Positions 38,712 through 48,707 of a stretch of 64,000 nt of DNA are shown one piece after another. The translations under genes were made by a program, and so were the position numbers. Under the pieces are notes generated by a model. It was not told the origin of the DNA, searched no databases, and saw only the letters and a list, made by a program, of their open reading frames with translations. Where the stretch lies: NCBI GenBank assembly GCA_964020975.1, contig OZ026616.1, positions 78,151,993 to 78,215,992 on the forward strand, written 5' to 3'. The DNA comes from Hermodice carunculata. Taxonomy: Eukaryota; Annelida; Polychaeta; Eunicida; Amphinomidae. How positions within the stretch are numbered: position 1 is the first letter of the stretch; every line of letters starts with the position of its first letter.

Positions 38712-39140
38712 ATGGGCCCAGTTGACATTAATACCGCAAGCCCGAAGGCTTTGGGTGCTTTGCCAGGCATTGGATCTGCTAAACCTAAAGCTATTTTGGC
38801 TTTAAGGCAGGAATTAGCAGCAGAGGGTCTGTTCATTACTTATGATATTCTCATTGACAAAAATATCTTGCCTCAGCAGACATGGGACACCATGATTTAT
38901 AATCAGGTGATTTGTTTTGGGAGCGATCAGGTACCCACTCCTAGTGAAAAACAGCAACAGGAACCAGAGTCCCAGCAAATTGCTAGAATGTTTGACAAAC
39001 TTATGTCCCAAATGCAAAATGTCAGTGAGAAGTATGAAAAAATGGACAAAAAATTAGAGGCAGTAATTGTGGCTCAGTCACGCATAAGGGAAGAATGGGA
39101 AGAGGCTAAATCCACAAGTAAAACTTCTTCACCCACAAGT
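38712..39140 (+). pseudogene. Helix-hairpin-helix head of the retroelement Gag region
   Basis: The first ~45 residues read VDINTASPKALGALPGIGSA followed by a Lys/Ala-rich second helix. This is the ComEA-type helix-hairpin-helix DNA-binding motif, with its INTA start and LPGIG hairpin. A Gln/Glu-rich linker and a probable coiled coil follow (about residues 92-140, rich in Met, Lys and Glu heptads). In known proteins HhH domains bind DNA non-specifically. An HhH domain at the front of a Gag region is not part of the usual Ty3/Gypsy layout. Treated as part of the fossil element. Confidence 0.7.
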
Positions 39141-40600
39141 GTTTATCCAAAGGTTGCAAGTGGTGGCTTGTTAACGGGTGCAGGGGGGGGGGGATGTGTC
39201 TGCTTCCTGGGGGGGGGGGGGTCCCTTACCGTATACTCAAGGGAGTAAAGGGGGTAGTGATTTTAAACCTCTGCTACATATCACACGTACATGCATGTCC
39301 ACTGTTGGTAACATGCATCCACAAGGGGTAGGCTCTGTTTCAATGTATAGTGTCCCACAGTGTCCAACCTTGACCTCCCAGGCTGGGGGTGGGGGGAGAG
39401 TGGGGTATGCACCCCCAGGGTTTCCCCAATATCCTGTGTGTTCGGGGCAATCAACATTTGCTCCTGTACTTCAACCACAAAGGTTAGTGGGGCAATATCC
39501 AGTGGATATTTTAGGGCAACAACCACAGATGGTCCACATGTCACAACCTCAGGTGTATCCTCGGGTAGTTCAGCCAGCAGTGGATCCACCAATATCGCCA
39601 ATTATGGATAATCCGGTCCGCAACCCGGGGCATGGAATGCGAGACAGGAGAGTACAAGGACCACATCCACCCAAGATGGCCACTTATGATGGCAGGGAAG
39701 ACTGGCATCCTTTTATTTTACAGTTTCAAAGGATCGCAACGCGTTTCGGGTGGGGGCCGAATGAGAAGCTAGACCATCTCATTGATGGTTTGCATGGTAA
39801 AGCCCTTGATTTTTTCGGGAGTTTGGAAGAGGAAATTCGCGAGGATTTTAGTCAATTGTCAAAGAAATTAGATCACCGGTTTCGAAGAAAGGACCCTCCT
39901 GCAAGTGTGCGACGGCAGCTTTCCATGTTGAAGCAGAGGCCGGAGGAGAGCTTAGAGAAGTTCGCGGAGCGTGCTCAGAGACTCACAAGGGACAGTTACC
40001 CAGATGCAAGGGGTGCTGCGGGGATCATCCAGACCATGGCGAAAGAGGCGTTCTTGGAGGGATGTTTACATCGTTCGGCAGCTCTTCAAGTTTTGAATAA
40101 GGAGCCAGAGGATTTGGAAAAAGCATTGCACCTTATGAAGATACATGAGCAAAATCATGACATCATGTATGGAAAAAAATCTTTGAAAAGTGTCTCGGTA
40201 TCTTTTGAGGATGAGATTTTCTTCCCTCAGGTGCGATCTATGTCTCCAGAAAACAGAGATAGGGGAAGACACGTCAAAAAGGGTAAGCCTCTGGAGGACA
40301 GAGTAGCTTCGCTAATTGAGAAACCAGTGGCTGCTGGAGTCAAGACCGGAATGCAGGAAGCCTTGAAGAGCATGCTTGGAATGTTCAAGGAGTTCATGGA
40401 CTCCCAAGAAAAAAGACAGAAACCGGTAGTGGCAAGCCCAGGCCGGGTTTTAGCTGGTACTCCACCACGGGAGAGAGGGGCATGTTTCAAGTGTGGGAGC
40501 GGGTCACACTTTTACCGTGAGTGTCCCCTACGCTTGCCAAAACGTTCTCCTGTATTGAATGGCTCACCAGCATCAGAGAAAGGGTTAAACAAACCAGGGT
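39140..40600 (+). pseudogene. Fossil Ty3/Gypsy Gag (capsid and nucleocapsid)
   Basis: A Pro/Gln/Gly-rich stretch precedes a retrotransposon-type capsid region at about 39660-40190 (PPKMATYDGREDWHPFILQF and a helical body with a 'LDHRFRRK' segment). A CCHC zinc knuckle follows near 40482-40530 (CFKCGSGSHFYREC). Capsid assembles the particle and the knuckle binds RNA. Two long G runs occur near 39182-39225. Part of the broken element. Confidence 0.8.
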
Positions 40601-40689
40601 TGTAGATACTGGCCACTCGGCAACCCCTAAGATTCTTGGTGGCCAGGTTGTAAATAGCGGTTTAGGACATAAAGTTAAGTTGGAGCAGG

Positions 40690-41060
40690 ATACTTCCAAT
40701 GTAAATAGTTTTGTTTTGGAAGAAGTATCATTCAGAGCAAATATTGGGTACAATATAATCATCCCGGCCCAAGTGAACAAATGGGATTGTAGTGCATTGG
40801 TGGACACGGCAGCTCAGGTCACAGTAGTCAGTACAGACTTTGCGCAACAAATTGGTCTTGATTATCTGGCAGGGGAACAGGTTTCACTGAAAGGTGCTGC
40901 AAAAGAAGGCAATATGGTGGCATATCGGGTGCCAGGTGTCAGGTTGTCAATAGGGAAAAGTACATTTCCGTGGGATGTGTATATTGCCCCAGTGACCGAC
41001 CTAGTAATTTTAGGGTTGGATTTCCTCCTTTCCAACAATGGGGTAGTGGACCTAAAGTGC
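40690..41060 (+). pseudogene. Fossil retroelement aspartic protease
   Basis: The active-site segment SALVDTAAQVTVVS lies at about 40788-40830, and the conserved C-terminal VILGLDFLL at about 41005-41030. The spacing fits a retropepsin, which cleaves the Gag-Pol polyprotein and acts as a dimer. It sits between the nucleocapsid knuckle and the RT, as usual in Ty3/Gypsy elements. Confidence 0.8.
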
Positions 41061-41639
41061 AATGTTGTAAGCATAGGAGATGCTATCATCCCAGCTACTC
41101 TTTGCCGAGCAGGAAACCGAGACTTTGCCATGTCTAAGGTAAGTCTGACAGAAAGGTTGGTGATTCCCCCAAATTGCCAAGTACATGGAATTGGAGGAAT
41201 TGAGGATGCCAATCAAGGTGAGTATGTGGTCACTCCAGTGAATAACAGACCAAACTTAGTGTCGCCAACTGTGTTAGTAGCTGGACAGAAGAGGGTACCT
41301 ATTCCCTTTATTAATTTGTCATATACGTTTGTCACTCTAAAACCAGGCACTCTGGTGGGAAGTGCCATGCAGATGGAGGAAGTAATAGTAGGTGATGTCA
41401 GTGATTCATTCTCAGAGGGAAGTGGTTCGTCACCTTTGATGAACAGCGGACTTTCTGAGGCCTTCAGCATTAAAGGCATAAATGCGGATCCTGCATCACA
41501 GACGTATCTGGGAAAGGTACCCGAACATTTGCAGTCTTTATTGGAACGGTCAAGTGCGAACTTGTCAAGGGAGGAAGTTTAGAAGCTTTCAGTGTTACTG
41601 GGGGAATATTCTGATGTGTTCTCCAAAAATGACCTGGAT

Positions 41640-42450
41640 CTTGGGTGTTTCTCAGGCGTAACACAAAAGATCAACACTCAATGGGCAACCCCTGTGAAAC
41701 AAAGGATGAGGCGATGCCCTTTTGCCGTCCAAAGCGAGGAGGAGAAGCACTTGAAACAAATGCTGGATGTGGGGGTCATTCAGCCATCCTCATCTGAGTG
41801 GGCTGCAGCACCAGTTCTGGTACGAAAGAAGGATGGCGGGGTGTGCTGGTGTGTGGACTATCGAGAACTAAACCGGGTCACAGTCAAGGACGCTCACCCT
41901 TTGCCCTTGATCGAAGAATGCTTGGACGCTCTAGGAGGCAACATTTATTTTTCTTCATTAGATATGGCTAGTGGCTACTGGGAAATTCCTATTGAAGATA
42001 GTGATCAGCACAAGACAGCATTTCTCACCAGGTATGGCCTTTTTGAACATCGAAGGATGGCATTCGGTTTATGCAATGCTCCGGCCACCTTCATGAGAGG
42101 GATGAATCTTGTGCTTAGGGGATTGACTTGGTCGAGCATTCTAGCTTTTCTTGATGATATTCTGGTGCTCGGGAATTCATTTCAGAATCACTGTGATAAC
42201 CTTCAGGAGGTGTTTGAGAGGTTTCGAAACCATCAAATCAAGTTGAAGCCCAAGAAGTGCCTATTATTCCAACATGAAGACCGATTCTTGGGAAAGATGG
42301 TTTCAGAGGAAGGAGTGAGAGTTGACCCTGATAAGGTAAAGGCACTAACCACCTGGCCGAAGCCACGTAGCACAAAGGATGTTGAGTCATTCTTGGGCTT
42401 TGTAAATTACTACCAGGACCATATTCCAGAGTTTGCAGAGATAGCCAGTT
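41640..42450 (+). pseudogene. Fossil Ty3/Gypsy reverse transcriptase
   Basis: All main RT blocks are readable: VLVRKKDGG, DYRELNRVT, FSSLDMASGYWEI, RMAFGLCNAPATF, the catalytic FLDDILV (about 42145-42170), and the LGKMVSEEGV block with the SFLGFVNYY tail. This is the Ty3/Gypsy type and not BEL, Copia or retroviral. It copies element RNA into DNA in the particle. Part of the broken element. Confidence 0.9.
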
Positions 42451-42559
42451 GCTTGTATGAGTTGACAGGGCCAAAGAGTAAGTTTGTGTGGGAGAAAAAG
42501 CACCAGGTGGCATTTGAACAACTTAAATGTGCCCTAGTAGAAGCTCCTGTTTTAGGTTC

Positions 42560-42965
42560 CCCACAGAAAGAAGGTAAGTTTTACTTGGACTGCGATGCCT
42601 CAGGCTCGGCCATTGGAGCTGAGTTGAGTCAGTTGCAGGATGGGAAATTGCGGGTGATAGCATATGGCAGCTTGTCCTTCACAGCAGCACAGAGGAAGTA
42701 TTGTACCACCAGGAAGGAGCTATTAGCAGTGTTACGTTTCACCAGGCAGGACCGACATTGTTAGGCAGGAGGTTTGTGGTAAGGACTGATCATGCAAGTC
42801 TGGCGTGGCTCATGAGATTCAAGTACATTGAGGGGCAGTTGGCCAGGTGGTTGGAGGAATTGAGCCAATATAATATGGAGATCATTCATAGAGAAGGCAA
42901 GAAACACCATAACGCTGATGGGCTGTCCAGAATTCCAGATCATGAGGTTTTCTGTGATTGTTATA
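42560..42965 (+). pseudogene. Fossil retroelement RNase H
   Basis: YLDCDASGSAIGAEL (first acidic residue, about 42577), TRKELLAVL (second), VRTDHASLAWL and HHNADGLSR are the familiar RNase H blocks of Ty3/Gypsy elements. It follows the RT with the normal tether spacing and removes template RNA during reverse transcription. Confidence 0.85.
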
Positions 42966-43269
42966 GTGCAGGTACAAAGTTGGACCAACTTCCGTGTGGG
43001 AGTCAATATTGTAGTGGGGCACAGCAGCAATGGGATCATTTTGAAGAGGACGTGGACGATGTGCTGCCTTTGGCAATTCGTGAACTGGCCATTAGCAACC
43101 ATAGTGAAGATGATGAGAATCAGCAGAGTGTCACGTCTTCAGCGGATATGAATAGTGAGAACTGGTTTCAGGGCTATTCATTGCAAGAGTTACATCAACA
43201 CCAGCTGGAAGACCCTGATATCAACATGGTTATCTCTTGGTTAGAAAGGGGTGTAGCTCCAGCAGAGGA

Positions 43270-44880
43270 TGTGCTTCATATCGAGAGTCCGGCTGTCAAG
43301 CATCTTTGGTCCTGGAGGTCTCAACTCCATCTACAGCAAGGAGTTCTTTACTATCGGTGGGAGGATGCTGTGCCGAGGAAGTGTTTGGTGGTGCCTAAAT
43401 CCCTAAGAGATCAGGTGTTGAAGCAGTGCCATGATGTCCGGCTCGCTGGACATCTGGGTCAGGCTAAGACCCTTGAACTTCTCAGGAAAAATTTTTTCTG
43501 GCATCATATGGCCCAGGATTCTAAACTTTATGTAGAGTCATGTGCGGTTTGCAGCACTAATAAGAAAGCCAGGATGTGGCCAAGAGCGCCTCTTGGAAAG
43601 TATCATGCTGGAGCACCGATGGAGCGGGTACATATAGATATACTTGGTCTTTTCACGCCAAGTTTTGCAGGTAACGTGTACATACTTATGTTGGTTGATC
43701 AATTCACAAAAGTGGTTTGAGTCCTGTGCTCTTCCAAATCAATCAGCAGAAAGTATTGTGGACAAAGTAGTGAACGAGTTCATTGCTAGGTTCGGTTGCC
43801 CACTTAATCTACATACAGATCAAGGGAAGAATGTGGATGGGAAGCTAGTGAGAGCGATATGTGATCTTTTGGAGATCACAAAGACCAGGACCACCCCGTA
43901 TCAACCCTGTGCAAATGGTCAAGTGGAAATCTATAATGGGCTGCTGCTGCCGATAATCAGGTGCTGTATTCAGGGCTCAAACAGGAATTTGGATAAACAG
44001 CTTCCACAATTGGCTGCTGCTGTTCGGTACATGCCGAATCGCAGTACTGGATTTTCAGCCAATTTAATGATGTTGGGCAGGGAAGTGTTCTCCCCCAGAG
44101 ACTTGACATTCAGGTTATTTGATATGGACCAGGGGAAAGAGCCTCCAGAGTATGCACGGCAGCTGCAAGATGTACTTTCAACCACTCACGAAATGGCATG
44201 GAAGCAGCTGCAAGGGGCCCAGGAAAGGCAGAAGAAGACCTGCGATCTTAAACTATGTAGCAGGTCTTATGAGGTTGGAGACCTTGTGTATCAATTACAA
44301 TCTGCCTGTAAAGTACGTCAGTCAAGAAAATTGAATAAAGTTTGGAGTGGTCCTTTTCTCATCACAGAAGTGTTGTCTCCTGTTTTATTTAAAGTTAAGG
44401 GAAAAAGGAAAGAGTGGGTGGCTCATCATGACAGGTTGAAGCCCTGCAAAGATCGGTTTGTGCCCCTGTGGCTTAGAAGAATGAGGCATGCCCTATTAGA
44501 TTTGGACACCACCACTGCATATAATGATGAGGAAAATGATGATGATTTCCTGGAAGATGTATTCAGGGACCTGTTTGGAGATGAGCAGGAAGCTAGGAGC
44601 CAGGGTGAGGCGACTGGCACTGAGGTTCCATCAAGTGATGCTCAGGATAATTTCTGCAGTACTCCGGCACAGCCCACCTCCACAAGTCAATCATCTGTCC
44701 CTCCGTTAAGCAGTCCGATCAGGCCACCCTCACCAAGGGGGGATGCTGGGCCAGGAGCTTTTGGACCTCTTCCTGTAACTCAGCCAACAGTTTCTTCCCG
44801 GGTTCCGTTGCTGATCCAGTAACAACAACAACACGGCATACCAAGAGAGGGAGGGAGGTTTTGAGACCAAGCCGATTTAG
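43270..44880 (+). pseudogene. Fossil retroelement integrase with GPY/F tail
   Basis: The zinc-binding HHCC domain is at about 43430-43560 (HDVRLAGHLGQ then CAVCSTNK). The catalytic core includes VHIDILG (about 43630), LHTDQG (about 43811) and GQVEIYN (about 43918), giving the D, D and E residues. A GPY/F module follows at 44340-44450 (WSGPFLI and HDRLKP), then an acidic, Ser/Pro-rich tail. There is no chromodomain. Integrase inserts the DNA copy into the host genome. Part of the broken element. Confidence 0.85.
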
Positions 44881-44884
44881 AGAC

Positions 44885-44977
44885 TATGTATAGTGTAGTG
44901 GTAAGATTAATGTCAATATGCTGTAAATGAATTGGTCAATAACTAAGTATTAATTCATGTTCAATTTAATTTAATAG
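44885..44977 (+). promoter_or_regulatory. Possible intron ahead of the finger/TatD region
   Basis: A donor-like GTAAG near 44901 and an acceptor-like 'tttaatttaatag' immediately before ATGATGGATG bound a short AT-rich stretch between integrase and the finger domain. Env-position genes of LTR elements are commonly expressed from a spliced RNA, so this spacing is plausible for subgenomic expression. Purely inferred from splice-like words. Confidence 0.3.
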
Positions 44978-45735
44978 ATGATGGATGTTTTGGAGGAGGA
45001 GACTCTCCACAGGAGTAAGAGTGATGAGGAGTGGATTGTAATTGATCAGTGCGGAGAGGACTTTAAGGTCATGGGGCCATGCCATTCCCACGTATCTGAG
45101 CAGGGAGGTCTTAAGGTTATATTTGCCTTGTTAGGACCAAAAGTGGATGGAATTGTAGAACTTGATAGGACTCCTTTCCAGCCAACATCCCATAACAGCA
45201 AAGTTAGGAGATCAGTGCAGGCAGTGGGGGAAAAGATCAAAGTGTCGATCTGTGCGAAAGCAGCCAAAAAAAGAGGACAGGCATGCTCAGTTTGTAGTGT
45301 CCAACTGTCCCACGTGAAGCGGCATGTGATCAAGGAGCATCTGCCGTGGTACATATACCCTTGCAGTGCCTGTTGGGTCTGTGGATTTCAGGGATCAGTT
45401 CTGTCTGGGATGGGAAATCATTTCCAGCAACATGGGACACAAACCCACATTTCACACTTCGGGGGGGAGCATCTGGACACTTGGGCGATGCTAATAGCAG
45501 GATTCCTGGTTGCCCTCACAGAAGAGCTGAAGTTGAGCTCTGTAAAACAGCTTTGGAGGATGGCCCAGGAGGAGTCGAAGAATGTTGTGGGAGCACGAGT
45601 GACAGAAACCGAAAGGATTCTGTTGCAGGCTTTTGCTCGACGCACCAGGACCACTTTTCCCACAGGCAGCTCACGTTTGTCCTCCCAACAGTATTGCAGC
45701 CATGTTGCACTGGAGAGTATTGGCCATCCTGCTGG
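44978..45735 (+). pseudogene. Retroelement-borne C2H2 two-finger domain
   Basis: An acidic N-terminal part is followed by a basic patch (KAAKKRGQ) and two zinc-finger-like motifs. The first is C-x2-C-x9-H-x4-H at about 45284-45340 (ACSVCSVQLSHVKRH). The second is C-x2-C-x11-H-x3-H at about 45365-45432. A helical stretch with LDTWAMLIAGFLVALTEEL follows. It lies in the env position, directly ahead of the TatD domain and on the same strand, and codon use shows no break from pol. The fingers probably bind nucleic acid. I know no named family for the whole domain. It belongs to the broken element. Confidence 0.6.
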
Positions 45736-45856
45736 CTAAGCTCTCAGATCCACAAAAGAGCAGGATGAAGCAGTATGAAAAGTTCGTGCTGTCCTTAGCC
45801 ATGCCTGTGGAAAGGTAGGCTGTGACCATATCCAGACGTTTCGACAGCCTTTCAGA

Positions 45857-46687
45857 GTGGTGGATGCCCATTGTCATCTTGGGGAGCTCCTGGACCGAAC
45901 TCAATGCCCGGATCTTGATGCTGTGCTTGAATCTTGGCCAGCCAGTTCTGAGGAGTTCAAGTTGGAGGCAGTGGTATCTATCCACTGTTTTCAAAACAAG
46001 TGGAAAACAGAAGCAGGCATGAGGCGCTTACTTAAGGATGGAAGAGTTTTCTTCGCAGTTAGTTTACACCCAAGGTTTGCAACCAAACTGACCAAATCGG
46101 ACCTGGTGAGGATGGAGAGTTGCTTGCTCCTGCCAAGAGTTGTGGGTCTAGGGGAAGTAGGACTGGACTTCACTGGCCGGCATTGCACGGAACAACATAA
46201 GGTGGAGCAGCAGAAAGCTCTGGAGCTTGTGACACCCTTAGCTGCCAGACTGCACCTTCCGGTAATTCTTCACTTGCGTGGAAGTGAGGAGGGGGAATGC
46301 ACCCATCGCTGCATAGAGGTTCTGAAGTGGACACTGCCGATGGATCATCCAATCCATCTCCACTGCTTTAGTGGAAATGTGGACAAGGCAGAAAGGTGGA
46401 TGGCAGCCTTTCCAGAGTGTGTCTTTGGCATTTCCACATGTACAGGAAGTGAGCCAACCATGGATCCAGTACTGAGGGCAATCCCCCTCAGAAGGATGGT
46501 TTTGGAGATGGACGCCCCCTATCTGATGCCAGAACTATTTAAGGGGAAAGTCCAGTGTTCAAACCCGGGGATGGCTCTTGAAGCTGCTAAAGTGGTGGCA
46601 TGGAGTCGGAATTTGCCGCTGTCCATGGTGTGCGACATGACTTGTCAAGTGGCGAAATCTTTCTATGACCTCCATTTGAGTCCATAG
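45857..46687 (+). CDS. TatD-family metal-dependent nuclease carried by the retroelement
   Basis: The 276-residue frame has the full set of TatD motifs in order: VDAHCHL (HxH metal site, residues 2-7), GLGEVGLDF with its metal-binding Glu (about residue 98), LPVILHLRG (His, about residue 136), IHLHCFSG (His, about residue 165), and VLEMDAPYL (Asp, about residue 215). TatD proteins are TIM-barrel hydrolases with 3'-5' exonuclease or deoxyribonuclease activity and are normally free-standing housekeeping genes of about 260-300 residues, so the length is right. Similarity begins slightly upstream of the first ATG. No introns are visible, unlike a typical animal TATDN gene, which fits passage through RNA. 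It lies downstream of integrase and the two-finger domain, before an AATAAA. Its role in the element is unknown. It is part of a broken element. Confidence 0.8.
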   Translation: MVDAHCHLGELLDRTQCPDLDAVLESWPASSEEFKLEAVVSIHCFQNKWKTEAGMRRLLKDGRVFFAVSLHPRFATKLTKSDLVRMESCLLLPRVVGLGEVGLDFTGRHCTEQHKVEQQKALELVTPLAARLHLPVILHLRGSEEGECTHRCIEVLKWTLPMDHPIHLHCFSGNVDKAERWMAAFPECVFGISTCTGSEPTMDPVLRAIPLRRMVLEMDAPYLMPELFKGKVQCSNPGMALEAAKVVAWSRNLPLSMVCDMTCQVAKSFYDLHLSP

Positions 46688-46819
46688 GTCAGCAACTCAG
46701 ACCACCTTGCTGAGGAGCTGATATAAAATTGTTAAAATGTTGTAACTATCTAAATAACTGAAAGAAAATCTAGGTATGATGTAAAATTGCAATTCTGTTT
46801 TTGTACACATGATTTCAGT

Positions 46820-46825
46820 GAATAA
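46820..46825 (+). terminator. AATAAA polyadenylation signal after TatD
   Basis: AATAAA lies about 130 bp after the TatD frame in an AT-rich tail and could end the element transcript. Confidence 0.4.
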
Positions 46826-46847
46826 AATTCAACACAATACAATGTAA

Positions 46848-46906
46848 GAATCGAATTAGCTCAGTGGACTGACAATGATATCTCCAGCGTGTAGGAGTAT
46901 GATCCC
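46848..46906 (+). mobile_element. Possible tRNA-derived SINE head
   Basis: 'ttagctcagtgg' matches the pol III A box, and 'ggagtatgatccc' about 36 bases on is a weak B box in the right place for a tRNA-like fold. The acceptor stem is not closed, so this is not a functional tRNA gene. No SINE body is recognised before the CT array. Confidence 0.35.
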
Positions 46907-46961
46907 TTTTTCTTTATTGCCTGCATTACATTCCACGCACCTTTAATCAAGTTATGGATGG

Positions 46962-47109
<148 letters not shown>

Positions 47110-47150
47110 CAATGACAACATATACGTGCTCCACCTCACTTCATTGTTGC

Positions 47151-47530
47151 CTAAGCCGACCAATGGGGGATAACATCATGTGACTGTCCAAAATACAGTT
47201 TCCATCCCTTCCGCTAGCCAACAGGGCGTCCTGTGGCAGTATTAGTTGCAAAGGTGAAAAGATGTCGTTGCCAGAATAATAAAAGTTCCAAATATACCCT
47301 GTGTATTTGTGTATTGTGTTGCTTTGGCCAGCCCATTTGACAGGGCCTACAAATCTGTAACACACAAAAACCTTAGACCCTGAGAGATCCAAAGTGACTC
47401 TGTGTCCTAATAGTGAAGGTTTCTATTTTTTGGCTGTTATAAATATTGATGTGGTAAGATGCAAGGCTTCCCAATATCTTTTCAATGCAACCTTATTGAA
47501 GCCTAAACTTTCTGCTCAGATCCGAGTGGC
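47151..47530 (-). repeat. Exon-like repeat copy, right (minus orientation)
   Basis: This is the inverted partner of 35570-36098. On the minus strand an acceptor-like 'gtgtgttacag' precedes the 'gggctggccaaagcaacac' block, and 'caactaatactgccacag' precedes the 81-base block ending in SPIGRLR. The frame stops soon after that block here, while the left copy stays open longer. This suggests an old gene-derived or transposon-derived repeat. Confidence 0.5.
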
Positions 47531-47892
47531 AATAAAAAATTACTTATGATATTAATATCTCTAGCCGCTAAAAATGTGCCTCCTGGTACAATCAGAAGTG
47601 GCAACTTGGAAAATGTGTACAAATGTGGTAATTCATAGATAATCCAACATAGCATTACAGTGCATGACTTAGTAAGATTAAAGTTTAGGCCAGATGTGAC
47701 AGGTAGACCTGGAGAAGTGTAATGGCCAAACGAGTGACAATGAATGATTTTTTTATGTGACGATTACTACTGTCAAGAACGTCGTATTATTCATGATTAC
47801 AGAAATAAAAACCGAAAATAAATAGCAAAAATTAATCGTTAATAAAGTCTCTCTCCCTCTCCCTCTCCCTCTCCCTCCCTCCCTCCCTCCCT

Positions 47893-47930
<38 letters not shown>

Positions 47931-48215
47931 TAGCAGTATCAGTTGCAAAGGTGAGAACATGTCGTTGCCAGAATAATAAAATTTCTAAATATACTATATT
48001 CATAGATTATCCAAAAGAGCACTGCAGTACGTGACTAGGTAAGAATAAAGTTAAGGCCGGATGTGACAGGTAGACCTGGAGAAGAGTAATGGCCAAACGA
48101 ATGACAATGAATGAGTTTTGTATGTGAGGATTACTACTGTCAACAACATCGTATCATTCGTGATTACAGAAATGAAAACCGAAAACAAATAGAAAAAAAG
48201 TAAACTTTAATAAAG
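47230..48215. repeat. Direct segmental duplication with CT arrays
   Basis: The sequence after the first CT array (47230-47298 plus 47630-47825) recurs after a second CT-rich array (47848-47926) at 47930-48215. Shared words include 'agttgcaaaggtga', 'tgtcgttgccagaataata', 'gatgtgacaggtagacctgg' and 'gaatgacaatgaatga'-like. The second copy lacks the roughly 330 bp that hold most of the exon-like repeat, so a whole unit (CT array plus flank) was duplicated and then changed by insertion or deletion. Confidence 0.75.
47848..47926. repeat. (CT)n/(CCCT)n array
   Basis: CTCCCT units pass into CCCT and then plain CT. It is the counterpart of the array at 46962-47107 in the local duplication. Confidence 0.93.
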
Positions 48216-48619
48216 TTCCGGATGTACTAAAACTTTAGAAAAATTAGAAAAATTAAACGAAACAAGAACACTGTCATGCACATACAGAAAATAACCAAAC
48301 GGGAGGAAACAGAAACCAAATAGTATATAAAACCCGTGCATCTTTGCCAGACACTAGAATGAACTTGCTCTCGGGCATCCTCGCGAGAAATGCAATTTAG
48401 CAGATAAATTCATTAATGAATTCACTGACTGAATGCTCATGCAAAGGTATCTCGATTGCAACTCCTTGCTCTGCATGTAAACGTTCACTTGCGCAGTAAC
48501 TTGATATTTCCCAGCAGTCATTACACATGAGAGTCTTAAACTTTCTGTAATTAAGTTGAACCCCCAAGTAGAGGGCAAATAGGAGTTTTTATTTCGATGC
48601 GGAAAGGTTGTTAGTAGTT

Positions 48620-48707
48620 GAAAGTTGATTCATCAGCCAATCCGGGGGACATCTTGTGCACGATGGTGCACAAGATGTCACCCGATTTGGCTGATGGATC
48701 AACTTTC
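48620..48707. repeat. Near-perfect 42 bp hairpin
   Basis: The arms 48620-48661 and 48666-48707 are complementary at 38 of 42 positions around a 4-base loop (GATG). The loop-proximal end is GTGCAC on both sides. Length and near-perfection would suit a foldback transposon scar, an siRNA-type hairpin or a long miRNA-like precursor. No TIR target duplication is seen. Confidence 0.85.

Larger units (their letters stand above)
37077..46845 (+). mobile_element. Fossil Ty3/Gypsy-type LTR retroelement with finger and TatD cargo
   Basis: The order is leader, Gag, protease, RT, RNase H, integrase, then C2H2 finger domain and TatD nuclease. This is the Ty3/Gypsy (Metaviridae) arrangement with two extra domains in the env position. 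The left limit is set at a primer-binding-like TGGTACCAGAAGTAA (37078-37092). The right limit is near an AATAAA signal (46820-46825) after the TatD frame. I could not find matching LTRs by eye, so true ends are unknown. The element is broken, with about half a dozen interruptions, yet every domain is still readable, so I judge it moderately young. It is flanked by inverted copies of an unrelated exon-like repeat. Confidence 0.8.

Noticed and set aside
44841-44856. Purine-rich AGAGAGGGAGGGAGG as a polypurine tract marking a 3' LTR
   Set aside because: It lies within coding-like sequence at the integrase tail, and no sequence after it matches the region upstream of the primer-binding-like site.
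46848-46906. Functional tRNA gene
   Set aside because: A-box match is good but the B box is weak and no acceptor stem closes; called only as a possible SINE head.
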